From NCBI GenBank assembly GCA_937915965.1, contig CALGHC010000490.1, positions 1 to 35,467 of the forward strand: a stretch of 35,467 nucleotides of DNA, written 5' to 3'. The translations under genes and the position numbers were made by a program. The notes beneath the pieces were generated by a model that saw nothing but the letters and a program-made list of their open reading frames with translations, did not search any database and was not told where the DNA came from. Source of the DNA: an uncultured Myxococcales bacterium. GTDB taxonomy: Bacteria; Myxococcota_A; UBA9042. Of this stretch, positions 26,679 through 35,467 are shown piece by piece (the stretch's first letter is position 1; each line of letters begins with the position of its first letter).

Positions 26679-29258
26679 CTAGCCGTTGCGGGTCTGCACG
26701 AGCCGTTCGAGTCGCTCCTCGAGATCGCGCTGACGGCGCTCGACGGCGCCGACATCTTCCTTGAAGCCGTCGATCTGTTTGCCCGTCGCGCTGGCCTCGC
26801 GCAGGTTGCGGATGCCCTCGGCGACGCGCCGTTGGATTCGGCTATCGTCCCGGGCCTCGCCCACCTGCTTCAGTACGGTGATTGCGCGCGCATCGCCCAG
26901 CTGTTCAAGCGACGCCGCCATTGTCAGGGCAAAGCGCCAGGCCCGGTCACGCACATAGGGCGCGAGCCGCTCGAGCGCCGCGGCTGGCTCGCTGCGGAAG
27001 CTGGTCAAGCAGCGCACGGCGCCACAGCGGCCGAGGAGGTGATTGGCGGGCGCGAGGAAGGGCGCGACCTCGTCGAGGGCGCGCGCGTCGCCCAGGGCGG
27101 CGAGACCGTCGAAGACGCCGATACGGATCGTCTCGTTCCAACTCTCGCGGACCAGCCCCGCGCGCAGCGGTTCGAATGCCCGGGCGCGCCGGGTTCGGCC
27201 GAGGCTGCGGGCGAGCTCGGCTTCGACCAGATACGACGCGTCGCCTCCGCCGAACGCGCTCGCGAGCAGGTCGGCGGCCGCGTCCGTATGGAATGAACCC
27301 AGGGCGGCCGCCACCGCGCGGCGCACCTTCGGCTGGGCGAGCGCCAGGCCAAGGCGCAGGGCCTCGAAGCAGCGGTCGGTGCCGATGCGGCCAAGTGCCG
27401 CCGCCACCTCGACCTGGACCGTCCAGTGGGCGCCAGGGCTACTCGGCCGGAGCAGGGCCTCTTCGAGGGCCTCGACGTTGCGCAGAACGGGCCGCTTGGC
27501 GAGGGCAACGGCCGCGTCGATCTGCGCGATCGTGAACGGCGCTTCCAGCAAGAGTTGCCGCAGCGTCGGCTCGCCGACATCGAGCTCAAGCGTCCGTAGC
27601 AGGTCGCCGCAGGGATCGAAGGCGACCAACGCGGGCGCGCTGGGCAGAGCGATGAAGAAGTGCTGGCGCTGCTCCGCCACCCGCAGCGTTCGGTCCACGA
27701 CGCTGCCGTCCTCAAGGCGCAGCCACACACGTAGATCCAGTTCGAAGAGAGCGGCCTCGGCGACGTCCTGCTTCTGCTCGACGGATAGACGCACCTGGCT
27801 GTCGTCGGCGTCCCACCGCGAAGACACGGTGAGCTCGGGGTGACCCCGCCCGACGAGCACCCACTGGTCGAAGAACCTGCCCAGCGAGATGCCGCTGGTC
27901 TCCTCGAATACCCGGCGTAGGTCGTCAGTCTCGGCGGTGCTGTCGGTGTAGCGCTCCAGCCACACGCGAACAGCCTCGAAGAACGTCGCGTCGCCCAGGC
28001 GGCGGCGCAGCATGTGCAGGACCGCGGCGCCCTTCTCGTAGAGGTGAGCGTCAAAGAGGTCGATGGGGTCGTCGTAGTCGCGTGCGACGATCGACCGGCG
28101 GTAGCGGCCGCCATCCTCAGCCATGTACTTGCGGGCGTACTCCAGACGAGCGTGGTCGAACTCCTCGATGCCTTGGGCATGATCGCGCCACAGCAGCTCG
28201 AAATAGGTCGCGAATCCTTCGTTGAGCCAGCCGTGCGCCCAGGTGTGGCAGGTGAGCAGATCGCCGAACCACTGGTGCGCGAGCTCGTGACTGACTAGCG
28301 GCTCGGAGCTGAAGTCGATGTGGGCACGCTCGTCGTGCAGAGTCAGATCCGTCTGGGTGGTCATGGAGGCGTTCTCCATGCCACCAAAGATGAACTCTGA
28401 CACGGCGACCTGCGCGTATTTCTCGAACGGGTACGGCACTCCTGTGAGCTTCTCGAAGTGGCTCACCATCTCCGCCGTGCGGCCAAACGCACGCTCGCCG
28501 TCCGCCTCGCGGCCGGGCAGGACGTAGTAGTCGATGTCGATCGGCTCGGTCTGCTGGCTGACCCGCACGAACGGTCCGACGCAGACGGTGATCAGGTAGA
28601 CCGGGATCGGACGGGCCATCTGCCAGTCGTAGATGCGCTTGCCGGGCTCGTCACCGGGATAGATGTCGCGCAACACGCCGTTGCTGAGCACCGTGAGGTT
28701 GTTGGGGACCGTGACGACGAGGTGCACCCGCTGCTTGTGATTGGGGTGGTCGTGGCAGGGGAACCAGAAGCGCGAGTCCTCGTCCTGGCCCTGGGTCCAG
28801 ACGTGGGGAACGCGCTCGGGGTGGTCCGCGTCGGGCTCAATGAAGTAGATGCCTCGCTGCGGGTCGCGGGTCTCGAAGTCGATGGCGATGCGCAGGGCCG
28901 TGCCACGCGCGAGTGGCGCGCCGGTCTCGATCACCAGCTCGCGACCGTCTGCCCGCCACGTCATCGAGTAGCCGTCGCCGCCATGCACCCCGCCGATGTC
29001 GATTCCCGCGGCGTCGAAGCGCAGGCGCCGAACCTCGGCCTGGCGCACGCGACCCTCGTAGGTCGCGGTTCCGCGGACCGTCCGGGACTCGAGATCGACC
29101 TCCATGACCAGGGTCAGGTCGGTCCAGTCGATCGGTACGTCTGGGGGGTATTTGGCCTTGGTCCCCGGCTCCGCGAAAGCGCGCGGTTTGCCTGCGAGCC
29201 GGTGTAGTTGCACGGCGTTGACTGACTCGATGCCCTCGAAACCACGCTCACTCGCCAT
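26679..29258 (-). CDS. M1 family zinc aminopeptidase with C-terminal HEAT-like repeats
   Basis: Removes N-terminal residues from peptides. In 859 residues: N-terminal beta saddle domain (about 40-245); the substrate-anchoring FGGMENAS (about 291-298); HELAHQWFGD with zinc ligands His324 and His328 and catalytic Glu325; the third ligand Glu347 in NEGFATYFE, at the required HExxH-x18-E spacing; and LYEKGAAVLHMLRRRLG in the helical part. The C-terminal third consists of HEAT-like helix pairs (RAVAAALGSFHTDAAADLLA and similar) and a charged, coiled-coil-like end. No signal peptide is seen from the ATG at 29258, which has GGGGAGG five bases upstream, so it is probably cytoplasmic. The longer open frame upstream lacks family similarity. 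Which residue it prefers cannot be read here. Confidence 0.92.
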   Translation of the reverse strand: MASERGFEGIESVNAVQLHRLAGKPRAFAEPGTKAKYPPDVPIDWTDLTLVMEVDLESRTVRGTATYEGRVRQAEVRRLRFDAAGIDIGGVHGGDGYSMTWRADGRELVIETGAPLARGTALRIAIDFETRDPQRGIYFIEPDADHPERVPHVWTQGQDEDSRFWFPCHDHPNHKQRVHLVVTVPNNLTVLSNGVLRDIYPGDEPGKRIYDWQMARPIPVYLITVCVGPFVRVSQQTEPIDIDYYVLPGREADGERAFGRTAEMVSHFEKLTGVPYPFEKYAQVAVSEFIFGGMENASMTTQTDLTLHDERAHIDFSSEPLVSHELAHQWFGDLLTCHTWAHGWLNEGFATYFELLWRDHAQGIEEFDHARLEYARKYMAEDGGRYRRSIVARDYDDPIDLFDAHLYEKGAAVLHMLRRRLGDATFFEAVRVWLERYTDSTAETDDLRRVFEETSGISLGRFFDQWVLVGRGHPELTVSSRWDADDSQVRLSVEQKQDVAEAALFELDLRVWLRLEDGSVVDRTLRVAEQRQHFFIALPSAPALVAFDPCGDLLRTLELDVGEPTLRQLLLEAPFTIAQIDAAVALAKRPVLRNVEALEEALLRPSSPGAHWTVQVEVAAALGRIGTDRCFEALRLGLALAQPKVRRAVAAALGSFHTDAAADLLASAFGGGDASYLVEAELARSLGRTRRARAFEPLRAGLVRESWNETIRIGVFDGLAALGDARALDEVAPFLAPANHLLGRCGAVRCLTSFRSEPAAALERLAPYVRDRAWRFALTMAASLEQLGDARAITVLKQVGEARDDSRIQRRVAEGIRNLREASATGKQIDGFKEDVGAVERRQRDLEERLERLVQTRNG

Positions 29259-29313
29259 GCTAGCCTCCCCGTCTGCCGTGTTGGGCGAAGGAACGGTACG
29301 GCGGCGTCCAGGT

Positions 29314-31629
29314 TCAAGCAAGCCCCCATCGGCGTCGCAGCCACCATTCCAGGCCGAGCAGCACGACAAGAAGCCACCAGACCTCTGCGCGCGACCACAG
29401 CTCGCTGCGCTCCCGGCTGATCCAGTCTGCTGCATAGTTCCGCGCGCCCCGAACCGCCGCCGTCGGGCGCTCAGGCAGCATCTCGCCCCCTGATGCGCGG
29501 ACCAGTAGGCCCAAGAGGCGGCCGTCAGCGTGAACGCCGGTGTCCTCGGCGCCGGCTGCCTCGACGGCGAGCGGTACCGTGGTCTGGTAGGGGACATCGT
29601 CGACTGTGCAACCGATGATCACGTTGTGCCGGCCCGGCGCTTGGGGGGCGAGGCGCAGTGTGACGGTGCCGTCGGCGTCGGTCGTCTGTGGCCAAGTGTG
29701 CGCGGCCCTGGCGAACGCCTCGGCCTCCGCGGTTGCGTCGGCCGGCGACGCCGGGTCGTTCATGGGCACAACCAGCCACCTCACCTGCGCCCCTGCCCGT
29801 GGTTGCAGGTCGGGGCCCCGGACTCGGACCGCCAGTGAGACCTCCTCGCCGGGGAAGAGGGCGCGCTCGGGTCCATCGACGAGCAGAGTCGCCCACGCCG
29901 GGTCGCCGACCAGCCAGCCGAGCAGATGGTCGAGCAGCCGGTGGTAGTCCTGGCGATGTTGGTCGCGGGCGCTCTCGCCGGCATCCGGTGGGAAGGCCCA
30001 GGTCCACAGGCCGTCGCTGGCCACAACCGCGCTGCGCCCCCTTCCCCGCGGCCCAAATGCGATCAACGGGCTGCCGTCACCGGTCACGGCGAGGGTGTGG
30101 CCGGCTCGCCCGATCAGGGCGGTGTTGTGCCCCGGCAGGCGAGCCGCCGCCCACGCGTCGACGTTGGCCTGTGCGTCGTCGCGCACGCGTAGAATCGGGT
30201 GCCCCCGGCCCAGCGGAGTCAACTGTGGTGCGACCAGCCCCTCGTCGTAGCCGTCGTCGGCACCCGTGAGCGCATCGATCGCTACCGGTAGCAGGTCGTC
30301 GAGGCCGCTACCGCGATAGCTACCAGCAGCCAGGGTCGTCGGGCCGCCCACCACCAGGAGGCCGCCGCCCTGCTGCAACCAAGTGGCGATTCGCGGCAAG
30401 TGTTCATCCACGCCAAAAGGACCGAGCGGAAAATCCTGAAGAACAACCAGGTCGAAGCTATCGAGGGCCTCGCCGAAGAGCTCGTTGGTAGGGAAGGGGA
30501 TCAGCGTGGTGTCCTGGCCCTGCACGAACAGGCCCTCGCCCGGGTCGACGAGAACGTAGAATGACATGAGATCCACGCCCGGATCGCCGTGAAGGTGTTC
30601 GCGCAAGAAGCGAGCGTCCCACGAGGGCCGACCGGCAAGGTGGAGGATCCGCACGCGATCGCGAACCACCTGCAGCGTCGTGTGCAGGCTGTTGTTCAGC
30701 GCCGTCGCCTCGTCGGGCAGCGGCACCACCTCGGCACCGAGCACGTAGCGTCCGACGCTGCGGGGTTCGACCTCGAAGTCGACGGTCCGGCTGATCGGAC
30801 CGTCGAGGGACACACGCTCGCTGGCCACCTCGCGGCCGTCGAGGGTAAGCCGCACGGTCGCTTCGCCGCTGCGGCCACTGTAGCCGGTGATTCTCAAATC
30901 GACCGCGACCGGCAGCGCGGTCCGCGCGAAGGCGAAGCTGCTGGCCCGCAGGGCCGAGATCGCGACATCCGTGGCTGGGCCGTCATCGACGATGAGGATC
31001 GCGTGGACCGGCACGCCGAGTCGACCGATCAGCGCGGCTGTGGCGTCGTCGACAACGGCGGGCCGGTCGTCGGTCGAAGCGGGGTTGCGGGCCGCGAGTC
31101 GACCATTGTCGATTCCGTCGCTGATCAGCACGACCGCTGCGAGGCCCGCGGGGCGGTCGAGATCGGTGAGGGCCTCGATCGACGCGAGAAGGTCAGTGGA
31201 CTCGCCGTTGGCCTCGAAAGCCGCCAACCGGGCCGCATCTTTTGCCAGACCGACTGTTTCGCGCAGCGTCCAGACGCGCGTCTGCTGTTGGTTGGCGAGG
31301 GTCGCCGCGGCAGCTCGCGCTCGGTCGAATCGGCTCTGGCCGCCGGCACCCCGGGCCATCGACCGCGATGCGTCGATCACGACCGCGACCAGGCGCCGAC
31401 CCGCCTGCTCCGTCTCGGTGACCCACGTCGGCTGCATGAGCACGGCCACGAGAGCCGCGACCAACAAGCCTCGCAGGCACAGCACGACCGCGCGCCTGCC
31501 GAGTGGCAGAGGCCGGGAGTTCCACCACGCCAGGACCAGCACGGCGATCGCGAGGCCCACGACCAGTACGCGGGGGCCAGCGGACCAACCGAGCGTCCAT
31601 TCCAGGTAGCGGGCCTGATCAGCGCCCAT
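29314..31629 (-). CDS. Membrane protein with vWA and GATase1-like domains
   Basis: A 771-residue inner-membrane protein. Two helices near the N-terminus (about 20-36 and 47-66) precede a von Willebrand A domain with a full MIDAS motif DASRSM (86-91) and LISDGID. A beta-sandwich region follows, then a Rossmann/GATase1-like domain with RILHLAGRPSWDARFLRE, DLVVLQDFPLGPFG and LQQGGGLLVVGGP. One helix and an Arg-rich end (VVLLGLEWWLRRRWG) close it. There is no evident glutaminase Cys-His-Glu triad, so the GATase1 fold is probably non-catalytic. Proteins of this build often sit beside DUF4159, DUF58 and MoxR-ATPase genes and are thought to work in metal-dependent protein assembly. Its ATG lies inside the end of the DUF4159 gene (11-base overlap), so the two are coupled. 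Confidence 0.8.
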   Translation of the reverse strand: MGADQARYLEWTLGWSAGPRVLVVGLAIAVLVLAWWNSRPLPLGRRAVVLCLRGLLVAALVAVLMQPTWVTETEQAGRRLVAVVIDASRSMARGAGGQSRFDRARAAAATLANQQQTRVWTLRETVGLAKDAARLAAFEANGESTDLLASIEALTDLDRPAGLAAVVLISDGIDNGRLAARNPASTDDRPAVVDDATAALIGRLGVPVHAILIVDDGPATDVAISALRASSFAFARTALPVAVDLRITGYSGRSGEATVRLTLDGREVASERVSLDGPISRTVDFEVEPRSVGRYVLGAEVVPLPDEATALNNSLHTTLQVVRDRVRILHLAGRPSWDARFLREHLHGDPGVDLMSFYVLVDPGEGLFVQGQDTTLIPFPTNELFGEALDSFDLVVLQDFPLGPFGVDEHLPRIATWLQQGGGLLVVGGPTTLAAGSYRGSGLDDLLPVAIDALTGADDGYDEGLVAPQLTPLGRGHPILRVRDDAQANVDAWAAARLPGHNTALIGRAGHTLAVTGDGSPLIAFGPRGRGRSAVVASDGLWTWAFPPDAGESARDQHRQDYHRLLDHLLGWLVGDPAWATLLVDGPERALFPGEEVSLAVRVRGPDLQPRAGAQVRWLVVPMNDPASPADATAEAEAFARAAHTWPQTTDADGTVTLRLAPQAPGRHNVIIGCTVDDVPYQTTVPLAVEAAGAEDTGVHADGRLLGLLVRASGGEMLPERPTAAVRGARNYAADWISRERSELWSRAEVWWLLVVLLGLEWWLRRRWGLA

Positions 31630-32491
31630 TGCGGCTCGAGGGAGGCGGCAGCCCCTTCAGCCGGCGACGGCGAAGGAGGTGCATGATGTGTGTGTGATCG
31701 TCCTTGTAGTCGAAGCACAGCGCGTACAGGACGAGGTTGATCGCGAGGCGAAACGCCTGCTCGCGCTGCATCTCGCCGCCTGGCACGACGGGCAACGCGT
31801 AGCCGCCAGTGGCCGCCCGTTTGAATGCACCGGCGAGGTCGTTGCGTGTGTAGAGCACCGCGTAGTGCTTTCCAAGGCGCACCCCCTCAAGATTGTGGGC
31901 GTCGGCGCGGCGTCCATACGGGCGGGTGAGACGGTAGAAAGACCGGTAGACGACGTGGGTGTCGGGAACGGGTTCGAGTGGCCGAGAGAGGATGCGTTCG
32001 ACCTGAGCGCGCACGCCGACGTCAAAGTCGGACGACGGTCCACTGCGGCTTGTGTCGTCGATGATCAAGACGCCCCCCGTCGAGAGGTGCTGACGCAGCG
32101 CAGCGACGCCCTGGTCGCTGATCCGCGCCGGCGCCGCGTTGCCGCCCCAATAGAGCAATGGGTAGCGAAACAGGTTCGGGTCTTCGGGGCGGACGCTGGT
32201 AGCCCGCTGGGCGATGTCAACGCTTGTGCGCAGCCGAACTTCCTGTGCCCAGGAAGATAGGGCACCCGCGGAGCTCGGGCTGCTGCGGCCAATTTGAAGG
32301 CGTGCGATGCGGACCATCGACGGTGCGTCCGGCTCAGCGGCGTGGCCACGGGGCGCGAACGCCGTCCACACCAGCGCGAACAGGGCTGATAGCCACACTG
32401 CCCGTGGTGACGAGTTGTTGCCCCTCCCCAGCCCGCGTCGAAGTGGGGCTCGGCTGGGGGATGGAATCAGGCGGTGGCAAGCGCGGCGCAT
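31619..32491 (-). CDS. DUF4159 family exported protein
   Basis: A 290-residue protein with an N-terminal basic stretch, a hydrophobic segment (VWLSALFALVWTAFA) and a cleavage-like GHAAEP, then the DUF4159 core: RIARLQIG, LFRYPLLYWGG, LRQHLSTGGVLIIDD, HVVYRSFYRL and AINLVLYALCFDYKDDHTH. The fold is GATase1-like without a catalytic triad. Function is unknown; its partner is the overlapping vWA gene downstream. The annotated ATG at 32491 leaves about 30 residues before the hydrophobic segment; a GTG next to that segment (near 32396) would give a more normal signal peptide, so the start is uncertain. Confidence 0.82.
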   Translation of the reverse strand: MRRACHRLIPSPSRAPLRRGLGRGNNSSPRAVWLSALFALVWTAFAPRGHAAEPDAPSMVRIARLQIGRSSPSSAGALSSWAQEVRLRTSVDIAQRATSVRPEDPNLFRYPLLYWGGNAAPARISDQGVAALRQHLSTGGVLIIDDTSRSGPSSDFDVGVRAQVERILSRPLEPVPDTHVVYRSFYRLTRPYGRRADAHNLEGVRLGKHYAVLYTRNDLAGAFKRAATGGYALPVVPGGEMQREQAFRLAINLVLYALCFDYKDDHTHIMHLLRRRRLKGLPPPSSRNGR

Positions 32492-32561
32492 GACGCTCCC
32501 ATCCGACGCCAGCTGTTGGCGCAGGGGCGGCCGGCGAGCATAGCAGAGATGGGCGCGCCCG

Positions 32562-35117
32562 CTACCGCACCCGCCAGCTCAGGTCGTAGTGCGTCTCCGC
32601 CTGCAGCGGTCCGACCTCGATGATGTGCGCGCCCTCTTGCAGCAGCCAGCAGCTGACCGACCTGCGGTGCGGCGGCACCAGCCCGATGTCGCCCGCGCCT
32701 GCGGGCGCCAAATCCCAACCGCCTTGCGGGGGCGGCGGCCCCGCGCAGCCTTGGAGGCCCGGGCCGATGACACGAATCGGCGGTGAGGCGACCTGCGAAG
32801 AGGTCGCGCACTCCAGCAGGGCGTCACGCGGCAGCTGCAACACAAAGCGGTCGACGGCGCCCGGGCAGAGGCCCAGCCCCGCCAGCGTCCGCGCCCGCTG
32901 GCCGTCTGCGCCACCGAGTTGGGTCGGTGCGCTCCCCGGCGCTGTGTCGTAGCGGTCGGGGCCGCAGGGCGCTGGTGGTCCGGCCTCGGCGAATAGCGCG
33001 ATCGCCGCGGCGCCCTGGTCAGGCACGCTGAGTTCAAACGCGATTGAGGCCGCGCTCTGCGGGGGCGCGATCAGCGGCAAGGTCCCCTCGGGGCTCGCGA
33101 CACCGGTGGAAACGGCAGCGAGCGTCGAGATACCGTCGGCGGTCTCGACGTCGGTTGCCGGCGCTTCGCCGACGACCAGATCGTCCAAGCCCGCGGCCGG
33201 CAACGCGCGGATGCCGCCAGCGGCCGCAGCTGGCAGCGCGACCGCCAACGCCCGTGCCATTCCCGGCGGGCGGCTGAGCCACAGGCCGAACGCCTGGGGA
33301 AGCCACAACACCCCGGCCGGCCGCTGTACCAGCGGGTCGTCGCGCCAGGCAGCCGTGGCCGGTCCGGTTGCGGCGCGGATCTGCAGCGACACCGCCATGT
33401 TGCCCAGCGGCTGCACCGCGAAGACGTGGGTCTCACCCGGAACCCCGGCGAGGCGCGCATGGGTCGCGCCGGCCGTCGACGCGAATCGCACTGGGGTCGT
33501 GCCGTCGGGGTCGCCCAACACGACGAGAGCTGCCGTCGCGTTGCGCAGATCGAAGCCGACCGGTTCACCGCTGGTCCCGAGGCGCTCGAAGCGTAGCCAC
33601 TCCCCCGGGCAGGCCAGACCCTCGTACCAGCCCTGCGACTCCAGCAGCTGAATTGGGGCGGCGCCAACCGCCTGACCGCATCGTACGTCGCCAAGCACGA
33701 CACGGATCGAGCTGGAGGTGGCTGCGTCGGCTGTCACCCGGATCCGCAGCGTTCTTGGCGCGGCCGACGCCGGCACGTCGCAGGGTGCTCCTGCAGAGTG
33801 GCCAAGGCAGATGGTGTCGTTGGCGTCGCGGACTTCGATAGCGACCGGCGGCCAGCCATCCGGCGTGTCCGCGATGACCCGGACGGACTCGCTCGAGGCG
33901 ACGATCAGGTCGCGTTCGTCGGCCGCGCCGGGGCAGTGTCGGGCCAACCACGCCGGTCCGCGCGCCGCGAGCGCGGTCGCCTCGCCGGCGTCTCCGTCAT
34001 CGACGCAGCCCGACCCGATGCCGACCAGGGCGGCGCCGTGTGTGGGCCAGACCGCTCGGCCGGCGCAACGTCCGAAGAACGGGTCGTCGAGGTCGTCGAC
34101 CTCGACCTGCAGCGCGACGAGCGAGCCCGGCGCGATCAGGCTGAACGGTGCGCTGTTCCCTTGTGGCGGCGCGCCGCCGGTGACCTGCAGGTTCGCGGCG
34201 GAACCAGCGCGAAAGGCCGCTGTCGACGACCAGGCGCGAACAAGCCACGAGCGCGCCCTGCTGTCGAGATCCGTCGCTGCCACCGCGCCAGCCAGCGTCG
34301 TCGTCGTCGCCGACGTCGGCAACTCGACCCGTGGATGGGGCGGTGCGAGCAGGCACGCCGACGCGGCGTCACGAGCTTGAAGGTGAACGCGCAAGGTGTG
34401 CAGGGCGATCGGGGCCTCGACTCCCGGCGACGCGAAGACGAACTCTACGGCGCGCTCATCCGCCAAGTCTGCGTCGTCGGGGCGGTAGCGCAGGACGTAG
34501 GAGCCCTTGCTCAGCTCGACGAGCTCCGCGCCGGTCGGCGCGGGGGCAACGAGCGCGATCGGGGCGCCGAGAAGCGCCGTCGTGTCGGTGCGCACGGGCC
34601 ACCGCCCCGCTCGGCTGGCGTCCAGATTCAGCCAGACGTCATCGGCTGCCTCGATTCCGTCGGCCAGCGTCGAGGGCGTGACCACGACACTGCCCGTGGA
34701 CGTGGCTGTGCGGCCGGCGGCGTCGTGGGCTTCGATCACGATGGGGTGCGGCTTGCTGGCGATCCGGGGCGTCCCCGGTGGGTTGGGGCCCAGCGCGAAC
34801 GCATCCGGGACCCAGATCAAGCGCGCACGTGCGCTGTCAGCACCGCCCGCATCCGTGATCAAGCCGAGGCCCGGCGGCGCCATCACAACGCGCCACGTCA
34901 GCGGCGTGATTACCTCACCGATCGCCTCAAGCGACCGCTCCCAGGCGAGGCCGACCTCGGCTTCCGATGCGCCCAGGGGGGGGAGATAGAATGGCGCCGG
35001 ATCGGAGCCGCAGCCCTGGCCGGCCATGGCCAGCCAGGCAGCGACCAGCACCAGTCCCGCCCAGCGAAAGCGACGATGGATGCTGGCGAACGCCGGCTTG
35101 CGGTGGCAGACTGCCAC
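32562..35117 (-). CDS. Large predicted lipoprotein of unknown function
   Basis: Not recognised as a known family. From a GTG at 35117 it encodes about 851 residues starting MAVCHRKPAF, with a basic region, a hydrophobic stretch (WAGLVLVAAWLAMAG) and QGCGSDPAP, a plausible but non-ideal lipobox. The body is beta-rich, Ala/Pro/Asp/Val-heavy, with several Ig-like or pre-peptidase-C-like segments (PHPIVIEAHDAAGRTATSTG; LRIRVTADAATSSSIRVVLG; LATSGEP-type loops) and paired cysteines, and ends with an HIIEVGPL-x-AETHYDLSWRVR strand. The frame is open to an ATG at 35237 with AGGAG ten bases upstream; I prefer 35117 because the extra 40 codons have non-coding third-position composition. Probably a secreted adhesin-like or scaffold lipoprotein; divergent from the gene at 35376. 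Confidence 0.7.
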   Translation of the reverse strand: MAVCHRKPAFASIHRRFRWAGLVLVAAWLAMAGQGCGSDPAPFYLPPLGASEAEVGLAWERSLEAIGEVITPLTWRVVMAPPGLGLITDAGGADSARARLIWVPDAFALGPNPPGTPRIASKPHPIVIEAHDAAGRTATSTGSVVVTPSTLADGIEAADDVWLNLDASRAGRWPVRTDTTALLGAPIALVAPAPTGAELVELSKGSYVLRYRPDDADLADERAVEFVFASPGVEAPIALHTLRVHLQARDAASACLLAPPHPRVELPTSATTTTLAGAVAATDLDSRARSWLVRAWSSTAAFRAGSAANLQVTGGAPPQGNSAPFSLIAPGSLVALQVEVDDLDDPFFGRCAGRAVWPTHGAALVGIGSGCVDDGDAGEATALAARGPAWLARHCPGAADERDLIVASSESVRVIADTPDGWPPVAIEVRDANDTICLGHSAGAPCDVPASAAPRTLRIRVTADAATSSSIRVVLGDVRCGQAVGAAPIQLLESQGWYEGLACPGEWLRFERLGTSGEPVGFDLRNATAALVVLGDPDGTTPVRFASTAGATHARLAGVPGETHVFAVQPLGNMAVSLQIRAATGPATAAWRDDPLVQRPAGVLWLPQAFGLWLSRPPGMARALAVALPAAAAGGIRALPAAGLDDLVVGEAPATDVETADGISTLAAVSTGVASPEGTLPLIAPPQSAASIAFELSVPDQGAAAIALFAEAGPPAPCGPDRYDTAPGSAPTQLGGADGQRARTLAGLGLCPGAVDRFVLQLPRDALLECATSSQVASPPIRVIGPGLQGCAGPPPPQGGWDLAPAGAGDIGLVPPHRRSVSCWLLQEGAHIIEVGPLQAETHYDLSWRVR

Positions 35118-35303
35118 CCGGTCGGCGCGGCACGCCCCGCCAGGGACGGCAACGAGCCAGCGGCCCAGCCGCGAACCCGGTGATCCCCGCCATGATTCCG
35201 GGATCAAGCTTCCCGCGGCAGGCTGTCGTCCCGGCATTGGAAGCCATCTCCTGGAGGAATCTCATGGCTCGAGCCCCAGCTAGCATAACACGCGGCGCCG
35301 TGC

Positions 35304-35330
35304 CCCTGTCGTCCCTGTCGTCCCTGTCGT
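35304..35330. repeat. 9-bp tandem repeat CCCTGTCGT
   Basis: Three perfect contiguous copies in the divergent intergenic region between the two lipoprotein genes. Confidence 0.9.
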
Positions 35331-35363
35331 GTTTCCGCCCTGAATGCGGTACGATTTTCCATC

Positions 35364-35368
35364 GGAGG
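35364..35368 (+). promoter_or_regulatory. Ribosome binding site for the truncated lipoprotein gene
   Basis: GGAGG ends 7 bases before the ATG at 35376. The good spacing supports this start for a gene too short in the window to be judged by length. Confidence 0.75.
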
Positions 35369-35375
35369 ACATCCC

Positions 35376-35467
35376 ATGCGAAAAACCAAGGGCATCGTTG
35401 TCATCGTCATCCTGCTGTTCGCTGCCTGTGGCGGGGGGGACGGGCCCGGGGGCGGAGACGGGGGCGG
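35376..35467 (+). CDS. Lipoprotein, N-terminal part only (runs off the window)
   Basis: The 30 codons present read MRKTKGIVVIVILLFAAC, a compact signal peptide with a basic start, hydrophobic core and FAAC lipobox, followed by a Gly/Asp-rich linker (GGGDGPGGGDGG). That is a typical lipoprotein start with a flexible tether; the body lies outside the window, so no function can be given. It diverges from the unrecognised lipoprotein gene on the other strand, with about 140-260 bp between them. Confidence 0.78.
   Translation, partial: MRKTKGIVVIVILLFAACGGGDGPGGGDGG

Overview
The window is GC-rich (GC-biased third codon positions) and most resembles a myxobacterium or a related uncultured Myxococcota lineage. 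Three things suggest this: a DUF2330 protein ending in a MYXO-CTERM-like tripartite tail, a giant secreted protein built from DDGxxCT cysteine repeats and MopE-type Asp/Cys repeats, and a probable sigma-54 (-24/-12) promoter. No rRNA, tRNA, CRISPR array, insertion sequence or phage gene was recognised.

Left part, plus strand (226-3936): a tight cassette for envelope lipid and lipoprotein work: lspA (signal peptidase II), lgt (prolipoprotein diacylglyceryl transferase), cdsA (CDP-diacylglycerol synthase) and lipB (octanoyltransferase). LspA and Lgt both carry extra periplasmic segments; the one in Lgt is cysteine-rich.

Centre, plus strand (4201-15903): one gene of about 3,900 codons encoding a predicted lipoprotein. 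In order it has an Ig-like domain, about 19 small disulfide-rich repeats, a MAM/jelly-roll-like domain, a cadherin-like domain, a Rossmann-like GATase1-like domain, one more cysteine repeat, a PPC-like domain, 30 MopE-like repeats with two kinds of linker, a second PPC-like domain and a C-terminal TLDc domain. It is the most unusual object in the window. A long hairpin at 15961-16004 separates it from the convergent minus-strand genes.

Right part, minus strand, in transcription order: an unrecognised large lipoprotein (35117-32562), a DUF4159 protein overlapping a vWA/GATase-like membrane protein, an M1 zinc aminopeptidase with C-terminal HEAT-like repeats, a DUF2330 MYXO-CTERM-like protein behind a putative sigma-54 promoter, a hairpin-rich 0.5 kb gap, a secreted HEAT-repeat protein, an orphan CoA-transferase beta subunit, manC and a phosphomannomutase (GDP-mannose supply), then gatC-gatA-gatB (tRNA-dependent amidotransferase). 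gatC starts inside the mutase stop codon, and its first 75 bases are a 15-bp tandem repeat holding five in-frame ATGs. A further lipoprotein gene starts at 35376 on the plus strand and runs off the window.

Several intergenic segments hold short tandem repeats of different unit lengths (7, 9 and 13 bp, and about 31 bp), which seems to be a habit of this genome.
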